This document shows, piece by piece, positions 31,543 through 40,174 of a stretch of DNA of 64,000 bases. Under the pieces are notes generated by a model. It ran no database searches. It was not told the DNA's origin and saw nothing but the letters and a program-made list of their open reading frames with translations. Every line of letters begins with the position of its first letter. The first letter of the stretch is position 1. A program made the position numbers and the translations under genes. Source of the stretch: an uncultured Clostridia bacterium (GTDB lineage Bacteria > Bacillota > Clostridia > Christensenellales > Borkfalkiaceae); the NCBI GenBank assembly GCA_947625605.1, contig CANQOY010000001.1, positions 163,405-227,404 of the forward strand, read 5' to 3'.

Positions 31543-32187
31543 ATGGTATTGTCAGACATGAAGATCGAAAAGCTGTTTGATCTGTCGCATACGGTTTTTT
31601 CCCGTTTTTTGCGGAATTTCAGCTATCCATGGGAGATTTTAGACTATATTTCGAAATATATCGAAATAATATCGGGGGAACTTGGAGAAGGCTATGAGGA
31701 GCGCGAGCCCGGGGTATTCGTCCACAGGACGGCGCGCGTCGTTCCCTCCGCATGCCTGAAAGCGCCCTGCGTCATCGGCGCATATGCCGAGGTGCGCCAC
31801 TGCGCATTTGTGCGCGGGAGCGTTCTGGTGGGCGAGGGCGCCGTCGTCGGAAATTCCACGGAGCTCAAAAATTGCATCCTCTTCGACGGCGTACAGGCGC
31901 CCCATTTCAACTATGTGGGGGACAGCATTTTGGGGTACCGCGCGCATTTGGGCGCAGGGGCGATCACCTCCAACGTCAAGGGGGACCGTTCGCCCGTCAC
32001 GGTGCGCTGCGGAGACGTTCGCGTCGCAACGGGGCGCATAAAGTGCGGCGCCTTTCTCGGCGACGGGGCCGAGATCGGTTGTAACACCGTGCTCAATCCC
32101 GGCTGCGTTCTCGGCAAGGGCGTGCGCGCCTATCCGCTTTTGAGCCTGCGGGGAGCGTATCCAGCGCATTCACTCATTAAAAAATAA
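31543..32187 (+). CDS. Left-handed beta-helix protein related to the GlmU acyltransferase domain
   Basis: A 214-aa protein. After a helical N-terminus (about 1-50), hexapeptide repeats form a left-handed beta-helix (VIGAYAEVRHCAFVRGSVLV, VVGNSTELKNCILFDG, LGAGAITSNVKGD, FLGDGAEIGCNTVLNPGCVLG). These resemble the acetyltransferase half of GlmU, and the asparagine-containing LGAGAITSN region is close to its active site. No pyrophosphorylase half is present. A role in nucleotide-sugar or surface-sugar acylation is likely; the exact substrate is unknown. A later start at 31558 is possible. There is no ribosome site, and TAAAAT lies 5 nt before the first ATG. Confidence 0.8.
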   Translation: MVLSDMKIEKLFDLSHTVFSRFLRNFSYPWEILDYISKYIEIISGELGEGYEEREPGVFVHRTARVVPSACLKAPCVIGAYAEVRHCAFVRGSVLVGEGAVVGNSTELKNCILFDGVQAPHFNYVGDSILGYRAHLGAGAITSNVKGDRSPVTVRCGDVRVATGRIKCGAFLGDGAEIGCNTVLNPGCVLGKGVRAYPLLSLRGAYPAHSLIKK

Positions 32188-32212
32188 GCGCCGCATGTTC
32201 GCGGCGCTTTTC
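32186..32212. terminator. Bidirectional terminator between convergent genes
   Basis: AAGCGCCGC-ATGTTC-GCGGCGCTT with T residues on both strands (TTT on plus, TTATTTTTT on minus). It serves the beta-helix gene and ychF. Confidence 0.85.
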
Positions 32213-32232
32213 GCAGACTGAATTCGGTTGCA

Positions 32233-33333
32233 TTACACATTGAAGCGGAAGAGCACGACGTCGCCGTCCTTCATCACATAGTCCTTGCCCTCGGAGCGAA
32301 CTTTGCCCTTTTCGCGCGCGCCCGCAAGTCCGCCGCATTCGAGCAGCGTCTGCCATTCGACGACTTCGGCGCGGATGAACCCTCTTTCAAAATCGGTGTG
32401 GATCTTCCCCGCCGCCTGCGGCGCTTTGGTGCCCTTGACGATCGTCCACGCGCGCGTCTCCTTTTCCCCCGCAGTGAGGAAGGAGATCAGCCCGAGGAGG
32501 GAATAAGACGCCTTGATCAGCTTGTCGAGCCCGCTCTCCGCAAGGCCGAACTCGCTGAGGAAGAGCGCCCTGTCCTCCTCGTCGAGGAGGGAGAGTTCTT
32601 CCTCCGTCTTGGCGCAGACGACGATGGTCTCGGCGCCGTGGCGAGAGGCGTATTGTTTTACGGCCTGTACGAGCGGCAAGAGGTCCTCCGAGGTACCCAT
32701 GTCCGCCTCTGCGATGTTCGCGCAGTAGATAACGGGCTTGGCGGAGAGGAGGAAGAGATTGTCGAGCAGGAGCTGTTCGTCCTCGGTGACGGGGAGGGAT
32801 GACGCGGGCTGCTCGGCTTCGAGATGGGCGGTGAGTTTATCGAGAAACGCAAATTCCGCGGCGGCATTTTTATCCGCGCCGCCCCGCGCGGCGTTCCGGA
32901 TCCGATCCCTGCGCTTCTCCACGGCTTCGAGATCGGCGAGGATAAGTTCGAGGTTGATGGTGGTGATATCGCGGACGGGATCGACGGTGTTTTCGACATG
33001 GGTCACGTTTTCATCCTCGAAACAGCGGACGACGTGCACGATCGCGTCCACTTCCCGAATATGGGAAAGGAATTTGTTGCCCAAGCCCTCGCCGCGGCTC
33101 GCGCCCTTTACGAGGCCCGCGATATCCACAAATTCGACGACGGCAGGAGTGACCTTTTTGCTGTTATAGAGCGCGGCAAGTTGATTGAGGCGCTCATCCG
33201 GCACGGCCACGACGCCCACGTTGGGCTCGATGGTGCAGAAGGGGTAATTCGCCGCCTCCGCACCCGCATGCGTAATGGCGTTGAACAGCGTGGATTTGCC
33301 TACATTGGGCAGGCCGACGACTCCGAGCTTCAT
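32233..33333 (-). CDS. ychF: Ribosome-binding ATPase YchF (Obg family)
   Basis: A 366-aa OLA1/YchF-type P-loop protein that prefers ATP. Walker [10 protein letters not shown] lies at residues 7-15, and the [12 protein letters not shown] switch region near 34. A helical coiled-coil insertion and a C-terminal TGS-like domain ([20 protein letters not shown]) follow. The start at MKLGVVG is preceded by AGGAGGATCAT; a 16-residue longer reading has no such site. It is implicated in translation and stress responses in other bacteria. It is monocistronic here. Confidence 0.96.
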   Translation of the reverse strand: MKLGVVGLPNVGKSTLFNAITHAGAEAANYPFCTIEPNVGVVAVPDERLNQLAALYNSKKVTPAVVEFVDIAGLVKGASRGEGLGNKFLSHIREVDAIVHVVRCFEDENVTHVENTVDPVRDITTINLELILADLEAVEKRRDRIRNAARGGADKNAAAEFAFLDKLTAHLEAEQPASSLPVTEDEQLLLDNLFLLSAKPVIYCANIAEADMGTSEDLLPLVQAVKQYASRHGAETIVVCAKTEEELSLLDEEDRALFLSEFGLAESGLDKLIKASYSLLGLISFLTAGEKETRAWTIVKGTKAPQAAGKIHTDFERGFIRAEVVEWQTLLECGGLAGAREKGKVRSEGKDYVMKDGDVVLFRFNV

Positions 33334-33451
33334 ATGATCCTCCTGTACGTTTGCGAAGTGAAAGTTCGGGAGACGGCGCATAGGATCATGCGCGGTCCTT
33401 CTCCCGAATTCCCATTATATAACTTTTTCCGCAAAAGTTCAAGTATTTCGG

Positions 33452-33480
33452 TTGCCTGATTTTTCGGAATGTGGTAGAAT
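33452..33480 (+). promoter_or_regulatory. SigmaA-type promoter of argS
   Basis: TTGCCT, a 17-bp spacer, TAGAAT; leader about 25 nt. Confidence 0.75.
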
Positions 33481-33511
33481 ATTTGCGAAAATCATTGCGG
33501 AGAATACGGCT

Positions 33512-35203
33512 ATGGATTATAAGGCATATCTTGCGGATCGGATCCGCGTGGAGGGCGTGACGAAGGAGGAGATCGCGGAGGCGATCGCCGTCCCGCCCGA
33601 TCCTTCGCTCGGCGATTACGCACTGCCCTGCTTTCGGTTTGCACGGGCGCTCAGAAAGGCTCCCGGAAAGATCGCGGAGGAACTTGCCGCCGCGATCCCC
33701 TGCGACCGCGTGATCGCGGAGGTCTTTGCCTTAAACGGATATCTCAATTTCAGGATCGACCGAAAGGGGCTCGCGGAGGACGTTCTGGCGAGGATCAAAA
33801 AGGAGGGATCTGCATACGGTTCCTCGGACATGGGTAGGGGAAAAACCGTCTGCATCGACTATTCCTCCGTCAATATCGCCAAGCCGTTCCACATCGGCCA
33901 CCTCTCTACGACGGTGCTCGGGGGAGCGCTCTACCGCATCTTCAAGTTCCTCGGCTACCGCAGCGTCGGGATCAACCATCTCGGGGATTACGGCACGCAG
34001 TTCGGCAAGCTCATCTCGGCCTACAAGCGCTGGGGTGTACGGGAAGAGGTGGAGAGGGGCGGCATCCATGCCATAAACGACCTCTACGTCCGCTTCAACA
34101 ACGAGGCGACGGAGGAGATGGAGCAAGAGGCGCGGGAGTACTTCCGCCTCATCGAAAGCGGCGACGCGGAGGCGAACGCGCTCTTTGAGTGGTTCAAGGC
34201 GCTCACGCTCGACTACGTCCGCAAGATCTACGATCGTCTGCACGTCACTTTCGACAGTTACGCGGGCGAGCGCTTCTATACCGATAAGATGCAGCCCGTC
34301 ATCGACGAGTTGAAAGAAAAGGGCTTGCTCGTCGAGAGTCAGGGCGCGCAGGTTGTGGACCTCGAAGCATACGGCATGCCGCCCTGCATCATTCTGCGGT
34401 CAGACGGCGCATCTCTCTATGCCACGCGCGATCTCGCTGCGGCGATCTACCGCAAGAATACGTACGATTTCGATCGCTGTCTCTACGTCGTGGCCTATCA
34501 GCAGAACCTGCATTTCAAGCAGATCTTCAAGGTGCTCGAACTCATGGGGAAGCCTTGGGCTTCGGACATGGTACACGTTGCGTACGGCATGGTGAGTCTC
34601 GAAGACGGCGCGATGTCCACCCGAAAGGGGAAGGTCGTGTGGTTGGAGGACGTCATGGACCGCTGCGTTGAAAAGGCCGCGGCCGTGCTTGCGGAGAAGA
34701 ATCCCGCTCTGGAAAACAGAGAGGAGGTCGCCGAAAAAGTGGGCGTCGGTGCGGTCGTATTCGGCGCGCTCTACAACAGCAAGATCAAGGATATCGTCTT
34801 TTCGTACGACAAGGCGCTCAACTTCGACGGCGAGACGAGCGTCTATGTGCAGTACACCTGCGCCCGCGCGGCGTCCGTGCTCGCCAAGGCAAGGGCAGAG
34901 GGAATATCATGGGACCATGTCTGCGTTGAGGAGCCCAATTTGCAGGAATTTGAGCTCTTAAAGACGCTTGCGGATTTCCCCGACGTCATCATTGCTGCGG
35001 CCAAGAATTACGAGCCGAGCATGGTCGCGCGGCTGAGCGTGGACGCGGCGCAGCGGTTCAACAAGTTTTATATCGAGTGCAAGATCTTGCAGGCGGAGAC
35101 CGAGCAAAAGCGCGCCTTCCGTCTTGCGATCACCGAGGCGACGCTCACCGTTCTCACGAACGCGCTCTCGCTGCTCGGCATCGGCGTTCCCGAAAAAATG
35201 TGA
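33512..35203 (+). CDS. argS: Arginyl-tRNA synthetase
   Basis: Class I aminoacyl-tRNA synthetase (563 aa). An N-terminal Add-1-like domain is followed by the HIGH motif (KPFHIGHLSTT near residue 125) and the KMSKS-equivalent MSTRKGKVV near 370. The C-terminal DALR anticodon-binding domain covers about 445-563. The start at MDYKAYLADRI follows GCGGAGAATACGGCT; a 20-residue longer reading begins inside the promoter. It overlaps gph by one base (TGATG), so the two genes form an operon. Confidence 0.97.
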   Translation: MDYKAYLADRIRVEGVTKEEIAEAIAVPPDPSLGDYALPCFRFARALRKAPGKIAEELAAAIPCDRVIAEVFALNGYLNFRIDRKGLAEDVLARIKKEGSAYGSSDMGRGKTVCIDYSSVNIAKPFHIGHLSTTVLGGALYRIFKFLGYRSVGINHLGDYGTQFGKLISAYKRWGVREEVERGGIHAINDLYVRFNNEATEEMEQEAREYFRLIESGDAEANALFEWFKALTLDYVRKIYDRLHVTFDSYAGERFYTDKMQPVIDELKEKGLLVESQGAQVVDLEAYGMPPCIILRSDGASLYATRDLAAAIYRKNTYDFDRCLYVVAYQQNLHFKQIFKVLELMGKPWASDMVHVAYGMVSLEDGAMSTRKGKVVWLEDVMDRCVEKAAAVLAEKNPALENREEVAEKVGVGAVVFGALYNSKIKDIVFSYDKALNFDGETSVYVQYTCARAASVLAKARAEGISWDHVCVEEPNLQEFELLKTLADFPDVIIAAAKNYEPSMVARLSVDAAQRFNKFYIECKILQAETEQKRAFRLAITEATLTVLTNALSLLGIGVPEKM

Positions 35204-35841
35204 TGAAAGCGGCGTTTTTTGACCTCGACGGCACGCTGTTGGATACCGTTCCGGATATCCGCGCGTCGCTCAACCGCGCTCTCGAAGCGTGCGGATGTTC
35301 CCCCGTGAGCTACGAGCAGACGGTTGCGTACGTGGGCAACGGGGCGGAAAAGCTCGTGGAGCGCGCCGCGCCCGCGGGGGATCGCGGCCGCATTCTCAAA
35401 CTGTTTGCAGAGGATTACAACCGTTCGGAGAGCGCCCTGACCCGCCCCTACCGCGGGATGAAGGAACTTCTGATGGCATTGAAGGCGCGCGGCGTCGGGC
35501 TGGCCGTCATCACGAACAAATTGCAGACGGCCTCCGAGCGGCTGGTGGCGCGCTTTTTCCCCGGCGTGTTTGACTTCATCGGCGGGGACGACGGGCGTTT
35601 TCTCTGCAAGCCCGATCCCACGCTCACCCTCCGCGCCGCACGCTTCATGGGCGCGCTTCCGCAGGACTGCGTGTTCGTCGGGGACGGCGAAACGGATGTC
35701 CGCACGGCCTTGAACGCGGGCATGGTACCCATCTCCGTGCTCTGGGGGTATCGCTCGCGCGAAGATCTGGAAGCGGCCGGCGCCGAGCGCTTCGCCCGCG
35801 ATCCCGCGGAACTCGGGAAAATTCTGGAAAAATTTTTGTGA
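35203..35841 (+). CDS. gph: HAD-family phosphoglycolate phosphatase-like hydrolase
   Basis: HAD-superfamily phosphatase (212 aa). Motif I FFDLDGTLLDT (residues 5-15) has the nucleophile Asp. The cap domain is helical; motif II lies in LAVITNKL, the motif III Lys in CKPDPTL, and motif IV is VFVGDGETDV. Closest in pattern to phosphoglycolate phosphatase/PpaX-type enzymes; the true substrate cannot be read from sequence. Translation is coupled to argS through TGATG. Confidence 0.85.
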   Translation: MKAAFFDLDGTLLDTVPDIRASLNRALEACGCSPVSYEQTVAYVGNGAEKLVERAAPAGDRGRILKLFAEDYNRSESALTRPYRGMKELLMALKARGVGLAVITNKLQTASERLVARFFPGVFDFIGGDDGRFLCKPDPTLTLRAARFMGALPQDCVFVGDGETDVRTALNAGMVPISVLWGYRSREDLEAAGAERFARDPAELGKILEKFL

Positions 35842-35847
35842 AAAAGA

Positions 35848-35876
35848 TTGTATTGCGCCCGCGGGTGTGATATAAT
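35848..35876 (+). promoter_or_regulatory. SigmaA-type promoter of the rubrerythrin gene
   Basis: TTGTAT, a 17-bp spacer, TATAAT; an AAGGAGATAAGACA ribosome site follows. Confidence 0.8.
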
Positions 35877-35907
35877 TTTCAAAAAGAACTCATAAGGAGA
35901 TAAGACA

Positions 35908-36426
35908 ATGAAAAGATGTGCTGTATGCGGTGAGATCGTAGCGGACGACGTAGACGTCTGCCCCGTCTGCAAGGCGACGAAGTTTGTTCCCGTAGAAGAG
36001 GCGCAGTTTGCCTGCGAGCATCATGTGGGCGACGGCGTCGTGGAGGACAAGGAAGTGATGGACGGCCTCCGCGCTAACTTCAACGGCGAGTGCTGCGAGG
36101 TGGGCATGTACCTTGCGATGTCCCGCGTGGCGGAGCGGGAGGGCTATCCCGAGATCGCGGAAGCCTACAAGCGCTATGCGTTTGAGGAGGCGGAACACGC
36201 CGCCAAGTTTGCGGAACTCCTCGGCGAGGTCGTCACCGATTCCACCAAGAAGAATCTCGAACTCAGGGCAGCCGCCGAGGCGGGCGCGTGTGAGGGCAAG
36301 CTCAAACTCGCAAAGCGGGCGAAGGAGCTCGGCTACGACGCAGTTCACGATACCGTCCACGAAATGGCCAAGGACGAGGCGCGTCACGGCGCAGGCTTCA
36401 AGGGGCTTTTGAAGCGCTATTTCTGA
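35908..36426 (+). CDS. Reverse rubrerythrin-type diiron protein
   Basis: A 172-aa protein with an N-terminal rubredoxin-like Fe(Cys)4 domain (CAVCGEIV and CPVCKATK) followed by a four-helix ferritin-like diiron domain ([52 protein letters not shown]). This is the reverse order of classical rubrerythrin and is common in anaerobic Clostridia, where it reduces hydrogen peroxide and oxygen. Monocistronic, with its own promoter and terminator. Confidence 0.93.
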   Translation: MKRCAVCGEIVADDVDVCPVCKATKFVPVEEAQFACEHHVGDGVVEDKEVMDGLRANFNGECCEVGMYLAMSRVAEREGYPEIAEAYKRYAFEEAEHAAKFAELLGEVVTDSTKKNLELRAAAEAGACEGKLKLAKRAKELGYDAVHDTVHEMAKDEARHGAGFKGLLKRYF

Positions 36427-36452
36427 GCGCTTTGAAAGATACAAAAGAGGAA

Positions 36453-36482
36453 GAGGACGGGGATGCCCGTCCTCGATTTTTT
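36453..36482 (+). terminator. Rho-independent terminator after rubrerythrin
   Basis: GAGGACGGG-GATG-CCCGTCCTC, then GATTTTTTC. Confidence 0.88.
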
Positions 36483-36546
36483 CTTGCGGCCACGGGCAGG
36501 GGCGCTGGCGCGGCTTCGGCTCCGTGCGGTAGAGTTTGCGATTTCG

Positions 36547-36567
36547 CATTCTACTCACAGTAGAATG
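36547..36567. promoter_or_regulatory. Palindromic operator abutting the XRE promoter
   Basis: CATTCTACT-CAC-AGTAGAATG, a perfect 9-bp inverted repeat ending one base before the -35 TTGACA of the XRE gene. It is a likely autoregulatory or partner-repressor site. Confidence 0.6.
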
Positions 36568-36568
36568 G

Positions 36569-36597
36569 TTGACAATGTCCGAAAAAAGGGTTATAAT
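36569..36597 (+). promoter_or_regulatory. Full-consensus promoter of the XRE gene, leaderless spacing
   Basis: TTGACA, a 17-bp spacer, TATAAT. The ATG follows after 6 nt (AAGAGC). Confidence 0.88.
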
Positions 36598-36603
36598 AAG
36601 AGC

Positions 36604-37221
36604 ATGGAAGAGAGAGATCTCGCGGAGATCATCGGGAACAACATCATGCGCCTCCGCAAGATGGCGAATATGACCCAACAGGGATTGGCGGAACGCATCA
36701 ACTATTCGGATAAGTCGGTCTCCAAATGGGAACAGGGGAACGGCGTGCCCGACGTCCGCATTCTGGTGAAACTTGCCGAGGTATTCAACGTTTCGGTGGA
36801 CGACCTCGTGCACGAGCATGCGGAGAAGCCCGTCATGCCCCGCCGCACCCGTCTGCTGCGCCGCTTTATCATCGTCGCGCTCTCGGTGGGGATGTGCTGG
36901 CTTGCCGCCGTCGTCAGCTTTGTGTTGGGCCGCGTCATCGATCCGGAAGTCAAGCTGCTCTGGCTGGCCTTCGTGTATGCCGTGGCGGCTTCCGCCATCG
37001 TGGTGCTGGTGTTCAGCTGCGTCTGGTCATGGAAGTGGGCGCGCATCGTCTCCGTATCCGTCCTCATCTGGACGGCGCTCGCCTGCGTCTGCCTCACCGT
37101 CTACCTGTGTCTCCCCACCCCGCATCCCACCGTATGGCTGCTCTTCCTCATCGGCGTTCCGCTGCAACTTCTGGCCCTCATCGCCTTAGTATGGTGGAAG
37201 CGCATTCCCTTTTTCAAATGA
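36604..37221 (+). CDS. XRE-family regulator with C-terminal membrane domain
   Basis: A 205-aa protein: an N-terminal HTH_3 domain (residues about 8-65: IIGNNIMRLRKMANMTQQGLAERI, shown in part, with NYSDKSVSKWEQG as recognition region) and four hydrophobic helices from about residue 85. Such membrane-tethered Cro/CI-type regulators are common in Clostridia; their signals are mostly unknown. There is no ribosome site, and the start codon lies 6 nt after a consensus TATAAT box, so the mRNA is probably leaderless. The palindrome just upstream suggests autoregulation. A terminator hairpin follows. Confidence 0.85.
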   Translation: MEERDLAEIIGNNIMRLRKMANMTQQGLAERINYSDKSVSKWEQGNGVPDVRILVKLAEVFNVSVDDLVHEHAEKPVMPRRTRLLRRFIIVALSVGMCWLAAVVSFVLGRVIDPEVKLLWLAFVYAVAASAIVVLVFSCVWSWKWARIVSVSVLIWTALACVCLTVYLCLPTPHPTVWLLFLIGVPLQLLALIALVWWKRIPFFK

Positions 37222-37227
37222 TGAAGT

Positions 37228-37260
37228 ACGCGCCCCGCTCGGGGCGTGTTTGCCTGTTTA
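37228..37260 (+). terminator. Hairpin after the XRE gene
   Basis: ACGCGCCCCG-CT-CGGGGCGTGT (one G-U pair), then a T-rich stretch. It overlaps the leader of the next gene. Confidence 0.6.
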
Positions 37261-37270
37261 AGGAGGCGTT

Positions 37271-38350
37271 ATGAAAGAGATCCCCCTACCCATGTCCGAG
37301 GAGGCGCGCGAAAAAAAGGCGAAGAGCCTCAAACGGATGTGCACGTTTGTAAGCGTTCTTACCGTCGCTTGTGCGGTCTGCGCGGTGCTCCTTCTGCTCG
37401 GCGTGTTTATTGCCGTCATCGTGGCGGAATTCAAGTTTGATTCGGCGACTCTGTGCTACATTCTTGCGGGCGCGTTTGCGGGCGCAGCCGTGCTCTTCGC
37501 ACTTGCGGCGGCCGGGCTCGGCTGTCTCTCCCGCCGCGCCGACGACGCGACGCTTGATTTTTTGGAGCGTTGCGACGGCGAGGAGAGCTTTTTTGTGGGG
37601 GAGGGCACGCTCGCGACTTTCCAGCCCGATCGGCTCTGCATCCACGGCTCGGATCCGCGCGTCAAAGTGTTCATCCCTTACGCGGAGATCCGCGCCTTCT
37701 CCGTTTGCACGCGAACTGCTCCGCGCGAACGGGGGGAGTGGTCGGTCGTTTTCGAGATGCCCGCCCGCTATCTCTCCAAAGACAAATCCCCGAAGAATGA
37801 TCCTGCGCTCGTTCAGATCCAAGCGGACGATAAGGAGCGTCTCCGCAGTGCGCTTCGCGGACATGGTATCCCTCTAAGCGGCGAACGGCGGGAGGAAGCG
37901 CAGCAGAAAGGGCGGTTCCGCCTCGCAAAGAGATTTGTCATTCCCAACCGCAAGAAGCGTTCGCGCGCCTTTCTCGTTTTGGGCGTGGGCATCGCCGCGT
38001 TCGTGGCGGGCATCCCCGTCGCACTCTGCGCCGACGTCACGATCGGCGCGATCCTTGCCGTATTCGGCGTGCTCTTCGCGGGCCGTTCCCTTTTCGATTT
38101 CATGCGCGCAAAGGGAGAGTTTTCCTTCTATGAAGAGGGGCTCTTCTGGAAGGATCCCGACGGGATCGACCGCCTCTTTTTGAAGTGGAGCGAGATCGAG
38201 GCCGTCACGCGCGGCGGAGAGGGATCGGAGTGGAGCGTGCAGTGCGCGTACGGGACGTACCATCTGCCCGACGTCGCGGGCGCGTACGAATATCTTGCGC
38301 AGTTCCGCCCCGAGAAGTGCGCGGATCGGGCGATGGCGGAGGAAGGATGA
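37271..38350 (+). CDS. Membrane protein of unknown function
   Basis: A 359-aa protein with two pairs of membrane helices (about residues 25-50, 58-82, 233-255 and 258-278) separated by a soluble segment of about 150 residues; the last soluble part (EFSFYEEGLFWKD...LKWSEIEAVT) resembles a second copy of the first (ESFFVGEGTLATF...IPYAEIRAFSV). It may be an internal duplication of a PH/YcxB-like domain, inferred from this pattern only. Ribosome site TAAGGAGGCGTT. It is probably co-transcribed with the XRE gene. Overlaps the next gene by ATGA. Confidence 0.75.
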   Translation: MKEIPLPMSEEAREKKAKSLKRMCTFVSVLTVACAVCAVLLLLGVFIAVIVAEFKFDSATLCYILAGAFAGAAVLFALAAAGLGCLSRRADDATLDFLERCDGEESFFVGEGTLATFQPDRLCIHGSDPRVKVFIPYAEIRAFSVCTRTAPRERGEWSVVFEMPARYLSKDKSPKNDPALVQIQADDKERLRSALRGHGIPLSGERREEAQQKGRFRLAKRFVIPNRKKRSRAFLVLGVGIAAFVAGIPVALCADVTIGAILAVFGVLFAGRSLFDFMRAKGEFSFYEEGLFWKDPDGIDRLFLKWSEIEAVTRGGEGSEWSVQCAYGTYHLPDVAGAYEYLAQFRPEKCADRAMAEEG

Positions 38351-38601
38351 GAGAGCTGAAAGTTCACGCCGTATACCGCCACTTCAAGGGCGGGCTGTAC
38401 CGCGTCGAGGGGACGGCGCTGCACAGTGAAACGGGCGAGACGCTCGTATTGTACCGCCCGCTCTATGGGGAGGGAAGGCTTTGGGCGCGTCCGCTCGGCA
38501 TGTTTCTCTCCGAGGTGGACAGGGATAAATACCCAAACGTCACACAGCGGTACAGATTCGAAGAGACAGACGGCCCGACGGAGACGCACGGGCAATCATG
38601 A
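38347..38601 (+). CDS. DUF1653 domain protein
   Basis: An 84-aa protein of the DUF1653 family: HAVYRHFKGGLYRVEGTALHSE, shown in part, then LVLYRPLYGEGRLWARPLGMFL. The family is a small SH3-like beta fold of unknown function, widespread in Firmicutes and Proteobacteria. The ATG overlaps the upstream stop (ATGA), so its expression follows the membrane-protein gene. Confidence 0.85.
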   Translation: MRELKVHAVYRHFKGGLYRVEGTALHSETGETLVLYRPLYGEGRLWARPLGMFLSEVDRDKYPNVTQRYRFEETDGPTETHGQS

Positions 38602-38622
38602 TATAAAATAGGCGGGAGGATC

Positions 38623-38633
38623 CGGGCATGGTA
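38623..38633 (+). repeat. Dispersed motif copy at the mcsA start codon
   Basis: CGGGCATGGTA spans the mcsA ATG and is followed by TGCGC, giving a partial inverted repeat. The start codon lies in the motif's CATG core. Confidence 0.55.
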
Positions 38634-39116
38634 TGCGCAAATTGCGGCAGTGAGCATGCACGCACCTACACGAGAACGATCGACGGCAAGGAGACGATTC
38701 TGGTTCTCTGCCGCGACTGTTACGAGAAGCTCTATCCGGAACGGGACGAGGGCGATTTTTTTGCGACCTTTGTGGGGGAATGGGACGGCGCCAAGGCCTG
38801 CCCGACGTGCGGCACCACGCTCAACGATTTTCGTGCCACAGGCCTTCTGGGATGCGCCTACTGCTATACGGCCTTCCGCGACGAGCTTCTGCCCGCCGTG
38901 CGGCGCATGCAGGGGAGGACGGTCCACGAGGGGAGCGGCCCCAACCGAAGGGCCGAAGAGAACTACGACGACGTTTTGAAGCTCGTCCATGAGAAAGAGG
39001 TGCTTGAAAGCAGCCTCTCCCGCGCGATGAGCTTGGGAGACGAGCGCGATGAGCGCCGCATCCGCGAGCGGCTCGCCGCCGTCAACCGCAAACTTTACGG
39101 CGGGGAGGACGCATGA
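38628..39116 (+). CDS. mcsA: McsA-like zinc protein, activator of protein-arginine kinase
   Basis: A 162-aa protein with four CxxC pairs (CANC, CRDC, CPTC, CAYC) in the N-terminal two-thirds and a C-terminal UVR-type helical motif (LVHEKEVLESSLSRAM). McsA binds metal and activates the McsB arginine kinase. The start follows CGGGAGGATCCGGGC. It overlaps mcsB by ATGA and precedes clpC, but no ctsR lies upstream, where DUF1653 and a membrane gene are found instead. Confidence 0.9.
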   Translation: MVCANCGSEHARTYTRTIDGKETILVLCRDCYEKLYPERDEGDFFATFVGEWDGAKACPTCGTTLNDFRATGLLGCAYCYTAFRDELLPAVRRMQGRTVHEGSGPNRRAEENYDDVLKLVHEKEVLESSLSRAMSLGDERDERRIRERLAAVNRKLYGGEDA

Positions 39117-40156
39117 TGGAAGAATCGTACGAGAGCGTTGCCGTCTCCTCGCGCATGCGGCTTGCGCGCAACTTCCGCGACTATCCCTTCCCCGGGCTGC
39201 TCGTTGCCAGCCCCCATGCCGAGGAGCAGGCGAGCGAGATGATCCGTCTGCTCACCGCCGAGCTCACGAGCATGGAGGCCTTCACCCTGTATGAAATGAA
39301 CGGCATTTCCGAGGAGACGGCGCAGCTTCTTCAAGAGCGCTATCTCATCTCCCGCGACCTCATCCGCCACCGCAAGATCTCGGCCGCCCTCATCTCGGAG
39401 GACGAGAAGATCTCCGTCATGATCAACGAGGAGGACCACATCCGCGAGCAGTATTTCATCAAGGGGCTCGACTTGAAGCGGGCATATGAGCGGATCGCGG
39501 CCATCGACGAGATCATTTCGGACTCCATTCCCTTTGCCTACGACGAGCAGCTGGGGTATCTCACGGCCTGCCCCACCAACCTCGGCACGGGGCTGCGGGC
39601 GTCCGTCATGCTCTTTTTGCCCGCCCTTTCGAGGAGGGGGAAGCTGAGGCGCGTGATCCCTACCATGACCCGCATGGGGCTCACCGTGCGCGGCGTGTTC
39701 GGGGAGGGGAGCGGCGCGGAGGGCGACCTGTTTCAGGTGAGCAACGAGGTGACGCTCGGCATCTCCGAGCACGAAGTGTTGGACGTCGTGGAGACCGCCG
39801 TGCAGAAGATCGTCGAAATGGAGATCGGAGAGCGCCGCCGCATGAAGGTGGAGGAAGGCCTCGCCCTCGAAGACAGGGTCCTCCGCACCTACGGCATGCT
39901 GACGCACTGCCGCCTGCTGGAAGAGAAGGAATTTTATCACCGCATTGCGGACTTAAAGCTCGGGATCGCGCTGGGGATCTTCGGAAGCTCCGGGAGCGCA
40001 AGAGAGGACCGCCTCGGGAAGCTCGACGCGCTCGTCGTCGCCATGCGCCCCTCGGGCATCCACGCGCGCAGCGGGGAAAAACTGACGGCGGAAGAGGAGA
40101 ATGCCTTCCGCGCAAGCTACGTTGCAAATGCGCTGAAAAATCTTCATTTGGAATAA
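39113..40156 (+). CDS. mcsB: Protein-arginine kinase McsB
   Basis: A 347-aa phosphagen-kinase-fold enzyme that phosphorylates arginines to mark proteins for ClpCP. VSSRMRLARNFRDYPFP near residue 11, the CPTNLGTGLRASVM substrate/ATP loop near 143, and RRGKLRRVIPTMTR are visible. The start is ATG overlapping the mcsA stop; a second ATG follows directly. Twelve bp separate it from clpC, so kinase, activator and unfoldase are made together. Confidence 0.95.
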   Translation: MMEESYESVAVSSRMRLARNFRDYPFPGLLVASPHAEEQASEMIRLLTAELTSMEAFTLYEMNGISEETAQLLQERYLISRDLIRHRKISAALISEDEKISVMINEEDHIREQYFIKGLDLKRAYERIAAIDEIISDSIPFAYDEQLGYLTACPTNLGTGLRASVMLFLPALSRRGKLRRVIPTMTRMGLTVRGVFGEGSGAEGDLFQVSNEVTLGISEHEVLDVVETAVQKIVEMEIGERRRMKVEEGLALEDRVLRTYGMLTHCRLLEEKEFYHRIADLKLGIALGIFGSSGSAREDRLGKLDALVVAMRPSGIHARSGEKLTAEEENAFRASYVANALKNLHLE

Positions 40157-40164
40157 AAGGGGGA

Positions 40165-40174
40165 TACCATGCCC
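40165..40174 (-). repeat. Dispersed motif copy at the clpC start codon
   Basis: TACCATGCCC on the plus strand (GGGCATGGTA on minus). The clpC ATG lies inside it, between the GGGGG ribosome site and codon 2. Confidence 0.55.
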
